Shown: in pieces, positions 60,963 to 64,000 of the stretch
How positions within the stretch are numbered: position 1 is the first letter of the stretch
How the letters are laid out: every line of letters starts with the position of its first letter
From: Flavobacterium sp. UBA7680
Lineage (GTDB): Bacteria > Bacteroidota > Bacteroidia > Flavobacteriales > Flavobacteriaceae
Assembly: GCF_002482975.1 (NCBI RefSeq)
Contig: NZ_DLHA01000019.1
Location: 28,245-92,244, forward strand
Reading direction: 5' to 3'
Length of the DNA stretch: 64,000 bases
Program-made: the position numbers and the translations under genes
The notes under the pieces: generated by a model
Told to the model about the DNA's origin: nothing
The model's database searches: none
Seen by the model: only the letters and a program-made list of their open reading frames with translations

Positions 60963-62090
60963 ATGAAAAATATATCCTTGTTTATAAGCATGCTTTTTAT
61001 ACTAAACGCATGCAAAAACACGACCGAAGAACAGGCCGTAACAGAAAAACCTGTGAACGAAAATAGTGTAATACTTACTGATGCGCAATTCAAAAATGCA
61101 AATATCAAAACTGCCCAATTAACACAGAAAAATATTGCTACGGTTATAAAATTAAACGGAAAAATAGATGTTCCGCCACAAAATTTAGTATCTGTAAATG
61201 CTCCGCTTGGAGGATATTTGATAAACAGTAAGCTCTTACCCGGAATGCAGGTAAAAAAAGGTGAAGTCATTGCTACTTTGCAAGATCAGCAATATGTTCA
61301 GCTACAGCAAGATTATCTTATGGCAAAATCCAAACTGCATTTTGCAGAGTTGGAATTCACACGCCAAAAAGATCTTAATGAGTCTAAAGCCAGCAGTGAT
61401 AAAGTAACACAACTAGCAGAATCTGAAGTAAGTAATCTTCGTATAACAGTAAACGCTCTATCAGAAAAACTCAAACTGATTAATATCAATCCGAATCATT
61501 TGTCAGCCAATAAAATTTCTAAAAGTATCAGCATTTTGAGTACCATAACGGGTTTTGTCAGCAAGGTCAACATTAATATAGGGAAATATATCGCTCCGGG
61601 TGAAGTAATGTTTGAGCTTATAGATCCAAGTGATATTCACTTAAACCTTAATGTTTATGATACCAATATTGCAGAGCTTGCTATAGGGCAAAAAGTGATT
61701 GCCTACAGTAATGCAGCGCCCAATAAAAAGTACGAATGCAAAATCATACTTATCAATAAAGACATTAACTCTAACGGAAACACAGAGGTACATTGCCATT
61801 TTGTAAAGTATGACAAATACCTTTTACCGGGTATGTACATGAATGCCGAAATAGAAACAACATCGGGCTTAGCCAATGCATTACCTGAATTAAGTATTGT
61901 AACCTTTGAGAGTAAAGACTATGTTTTTACCCAAACCGGAAAGCAACAATATGAAATGACAGAAGTTACCGTGGGAGCCAAAGAAAACGGCTATTTGGAG
62001 ATTTTAAACCCTGAAAAGTTCAAAAATAAAAAAATTGTTACCAATGGAGCTTACACCCTACTAATGAAAATGAAAAATAAAGAGGAATAA
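60963..62090 (+). CDS. RND efflux periplasmic adaptor lipoprotein (CzcB/CusB-like)
   Basis: The protein has 375 residues. MKNISLFISMLFILNAC is a lipoprotein signal. The membrane-fusion layout is clear: VSVNAPLGGYLINSKLLPGMQVKKGEVIATLQDQQYVQLQ (first lipoyl half), a helical hairpin, then TITGFVSKVNINIGKYIAPGEVMFEL (second half) and beta-barrel domains. It bridges pump and outer-membrane channel. No His-rich metal-binding tail is present. It lies 7 bp after the pump gene. Confidence 0.92.
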   Translation: MKNISLFISMLFILNACKNTTEEQAVTEKPVNENSVILTDAQFKNANIKTAQLTQKNIATVIKLNGKIDVPPQNLVSVNAPLGGYLINSKLLPGMQVKKGEVIATLQDQQYVQLQQDYLMAKSKLHFAELEFTRQKDLNESKASSDKVTQLAESEVSNLRITVNALSEKLKLININPNHLSANKISKSISILSTITGFVSKVNINIGKYIAPGEVMFELIDPSDIHLNLNVYDTNIAELAIGQKVIAYSNAAPNKKYECKIILINKDINSNGNTEVHCHFVKYDKYLLPGMYMNAEIETTSGLANALPELSIVTFESKDYVFTQTGKQQYEMTEVTVGAKENGYLEILNPEKFKNKKIVTNGAYTLLMKMKNKEE

Positions 62091-62117
62091 AAAATTAATA
62101 ATTTAAAACAAAACATT

Positions 62118-62555
62118 ATGAACGGAGCACATTATCACTTAGTATTGAACCACTTGCCTATTATCATACCCGTTGTAGGTTTATTGGTACTCATTGGCGG
62201 ATTTATAGTAAAATCTGAAATTGTAAAAAGAACGGCTTACTGTATTTTTATACTGGGAGCAATAACGGCATTTGCGGCAATAGCAACAGGCGATGGCGCC
62301 GAGGACGTGGTAAAGCAAATTGACGGAATCTCTAAAAGTTTAATCCATGAACATGAAGAAAAAGCAGAAGTATTTGCTTTACTATCTTATGTATTGGGTT
62401 TAAGTTCGATAGTCGCTTTATGGAGCAATTGGAAAAAGAAATCCTATGCTAATTATATTGCTTTGGCTATACTGGTATACTGTCTGGCTGTTTTATACTT
62501 TGGTCAGCAAACAGGCACTACAGGGGGAGAAATCAGGCATTCTGAAATCAGGTAA
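62118..62555 (+). CDS. DUF2231-like four-TM membrane protein
   Basis: The protein has 145 residues with four hydrophobic helices. HYHLVLNHLPIIIPVVGLLV at the start is the His-containing first helix typical of DUF2231-like proteins, and HEHEEKAEVFALLSYVLG carries further His residues. Such proteins may bind heme or metal, but this is unproven. It ends the efflux operon, 27 bp after the adaptor gene. Confidence 0.7.
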   Translation: MNGAHYHLVLNHLPIIIPVVGLLVLIGGFIVKSEIVKRTAYCIFILGAITAFAAIATGDGAEDVVKQIDGISKSLIHEHEEKAEVFALLSYVLGLSSIVALWSNWKKKSYANYIALAILVYCLAVLYFGQQTGTTGGEIRHSEIR

Positions 62556-62780
62556 TGTACTTTGATCATCTCATTTAAAAAGCTGTTTAAAAAAAATATA
62601 ATCCGCAGTGGTCTCAAAAATTTCTACTGTGGATATCGTTAATAAAACAGCTTTAAAAAGTTTCATTGAAACACTAACCAAAAATTGTATACTAAAATTT
62701 AGAATCATTCTCCAGGTATTAACATATTATTTTACAACAGGTTACTGTAATTTTACAATAAAAACACAAACATTTTTAAT

Positions 62781-63179
62781 ATGGGTGTAATTCTCAATGA
62801 GGCAAAGTTTCATACTATGCTGGAAGAAATAGATTTAGATATTAATAAACTTAACGACCAAAAAATAATAGCCTTTTTCGAATTTTTAGGATTGAAATAC
62901 CGTGAGGATATCCCTAAGAATTTTCTTGATTGGGAAAATATACTTGTTGTAGTGCCAAATCGCGAAATGTTAAATGAGATTAAGAAATATAAGGATTCAA
63001 TATCCCGAATTTCATTTGTTACAAACACAAATGCAAAGCAGATTCATATTTATGATATCAATGACTGTAAAAGTGCTACACAAAATAAAACATCGTTACA
63101 AATAAGACAGTTTCTAAAAACTAATTTTGGAGGTGTTGAAAAAATATCTAAAAGTCCGGACTGGATTAAACTAAAATAA
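62781..63179 (+). CDS. Protein of unknown function
   Basis: The protein has 132 residues and is probably soluble alpha/beta (ILVVVPNREMLNEIKKY, ISFVTNTNAKQIHIYD), with a Lys-rich end. No motif was recognised. It lies 10 bp before the VIT-type transporter gene, so co-transcription is likely. The 225-bp gap upstream (62556-62780) contains no other gene I trust. Confidence 0.55.
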   Translation: MGVILNEAKFHTMLEEIDLDINKLNDQKIIAFFEFLGLKYREDIPKNFLDWENILVVVPNREMLNEIKKYKDSISRISFVTNTNAKQIHIYDINDCKSATQNKTSLQIRQFLKTNFGGVEKISKSPDWIKLK

Positions 63180-63189
63180 ATTACGAATT

Positions 63190-63879
63190 ATGGAGACTGA
63201 AGTTCATTATATCAATAGAAGCGGGTGGCTCAGGGCAGCTGTCCTGGGGGCAAACGACGGAATCTTATCCACTACCAGTTTAGCCATTGGTGTTGCGGCG
63301 GCGAGTGTAACAAGAGAACCTATTTTGCTTGCGGCAGTAGCAGGTTTAGTAGCAGGTGCGCTTTCTATGGCGGCAGGCGAATATGTATCGGTAAGTTCCC
63401 AGTCTGATGTAGAAACTGCAGATTTGAAAAGAGAAAAAATCGCTCTTGAAACCTTACCTGAAGAGGAACTGGAAGAATTAACGGATATTTATATTCAAAG
63501 AGGATTAAATAAAGAACTAGCCAGACAGGTTGCTGTCGAATTAACGGCTCATGATGCACTTGAAGCCCATGCGCGGGATGAACTCGGAATTAATGAAATC
63601 ACACAGGCCAACCCGCTTACAGCAGCTTTTGCATCGGCCATATCCTTTATCATTGGAGGTTTATTGCCTCTTTTGGTGGCTATTTTTGCTCCTATCAAAG
63701 AAATGGTTTTTTATCAATATGGCTTCTCCATACTCTTTTTGGCATTATCGGGAATACTTGCCGCTAAAGCAGGAGGTTCCCATACTTTTAAAGCTGTGAT
63801 GCGTATCTGCATCTGGGGTACTTTTGCCATGGCAATGTCAGCACTCGTGGGTTATCTTTTTGGCGTGCAGACTGCTTAG
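63190..63879 (+). CDS. VIT1/CCC1-family iron/manganese transporter
   Basis: The protein has 229 residues with five TM helices. SGWLRAAVLGANDGILSTTS and AGALSMAAGEYVSVSSQSDVE are the hallmark first and second helices of the vacuolar iron transporter family. The helical loop with E-rich ALETLPEEELEELTDIY and VELTAHDALEAHARDELG is the cytoplasmic metal-binding domain. It probably exports Fe2+ or Mn2+ from the cytoplasm. It follows the 132-residue gene by 10 bp. Confidence 0.93.
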   Translation: METEVHYINRSGWLRAAVLGANDGILSTTSLAIGVAAASVTREPILLAAVAGLVAGALSMAAGEYVSVSSQSDVETADLKREKIALETLPEEELEELTDIYIQRGLNKELARQVAVELTAHDALEAHARDELGINEITQANPLTAAFASAISFIIGGLLPLLVAIFAPIKEMVFYQYGFSILFLALSGILAAKAGGSHTFKAVMRICIWGTFAMAMSALVGYLFGVQTA

Positions 63880-63985
63880 AAAATAGTTTTTTTGATTTAA
63901 AATTTAATCTAATCTTAAGCAAGTAAAAAAAATAAGATACCCAACAATTCGTTATTTCATATATACCTAAAAACAAATCCGTAAA

Positions 63986-64000
63986 ATGAAACTAATTACA
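63986..64000 (+). CDS. Possible start of next gene, cut by window edge
   Basis: ATG AAA CTA ATT ACA is open to the right edge and 106 bp after the VIT gene. Five codons are too few to identify it or to prove it is a gene. Confidence 0.25.

Noticed and set aside
62608..62790. 60-residue ORF before the 132-residue gene
   Set aside because: It overlaps the next gene's start, has no family resemblance and looks like AT-rich chance coding.

Overview
The window looks like a chromosomal segment of a Flavobacterium-like member of the Bacteroidetes. It is AT-rich, its promoters carry TAnnTTTG-like -7 boxes, and its gene families are typical of that group (RND-TolC fusion, HYC_CC_PP-type small protein, DUF6629, YceI, triple-BON proteins). 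No rRNA, tRNA, CRISPR array, transposase or integrase gene was recognised.

Positions 1-11250 are an accessory island. It opens with the 3' part of a superfamily-2 helicase and two small membrane-protein genes. From about 3.2 to 11.25 kb there follows a same-strand array of orphan genes: two PD-(D/E)XK nuclease-like proteins, a HEPN-like protein, a lipoprotein and several small membrane proteins. They are separated by divergent 110-180 bp repeats that behave like integron attC sites. Each cassette start is matched by an inverse complement just after that cassette's last gene, up to 13 of 14 bases. No integrase lies in the window, so this is a CALIN-like array.

Positions 11.5-15.8 kb hold small genes, a one-domain AraC regulator, a cold-shock protein, a PAS histidine kinase, a CRP-family fragment and three copies of an 80-110 bp structured repeat whose stem shows compensatory changes. 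Two more copies lie near 55 kb.

Positions 15.8-54 kb look like one stress regulon spread over many operons: carbohydrate operons (deacetylase-GT4-glycosidase; GH130-GT4), five paralogous triple-BON proteins, an MlaEFD lipid transporter, a Dps-like protein without ferroxidase histidines, YceI, a porin, an L,D-transpeptidase, YflT-like and baeRF-like stress proteins, CbpA, a universal stress protein, a P-type ATPase and an AI-2E family transporter. In the middle sits a FixL-like kinase (PAS domain with the heme-histidine motif) whose gene overlaps that of a receiver-CRP/FNR fusion regulator. Ten promoters share an AATGAY-N4-RTCATT box starting exactly 37 nt upstream of a CANNTTTR-like -7 box. 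This is the geometry of class II FNR/CRP activation, and the fusion regulator is the natural candidate for binding it. I infer an oxygen- or energy-responsive regulon.

Positions 54-56 kb are mostly non-coding, with a nested inverted repeat followed by a strong terminator and two copies of the structured repeat. Positions 56.1-62.6 kb form a heavy-metal efflux operon (small HYC_CC_PP-like protein, CzcA-like pump fused to a TolC-like channel, adaptor lipoprotein, DUF2231-like membrane protein). A VIT-family iron/manganese transporter gene closes the window.
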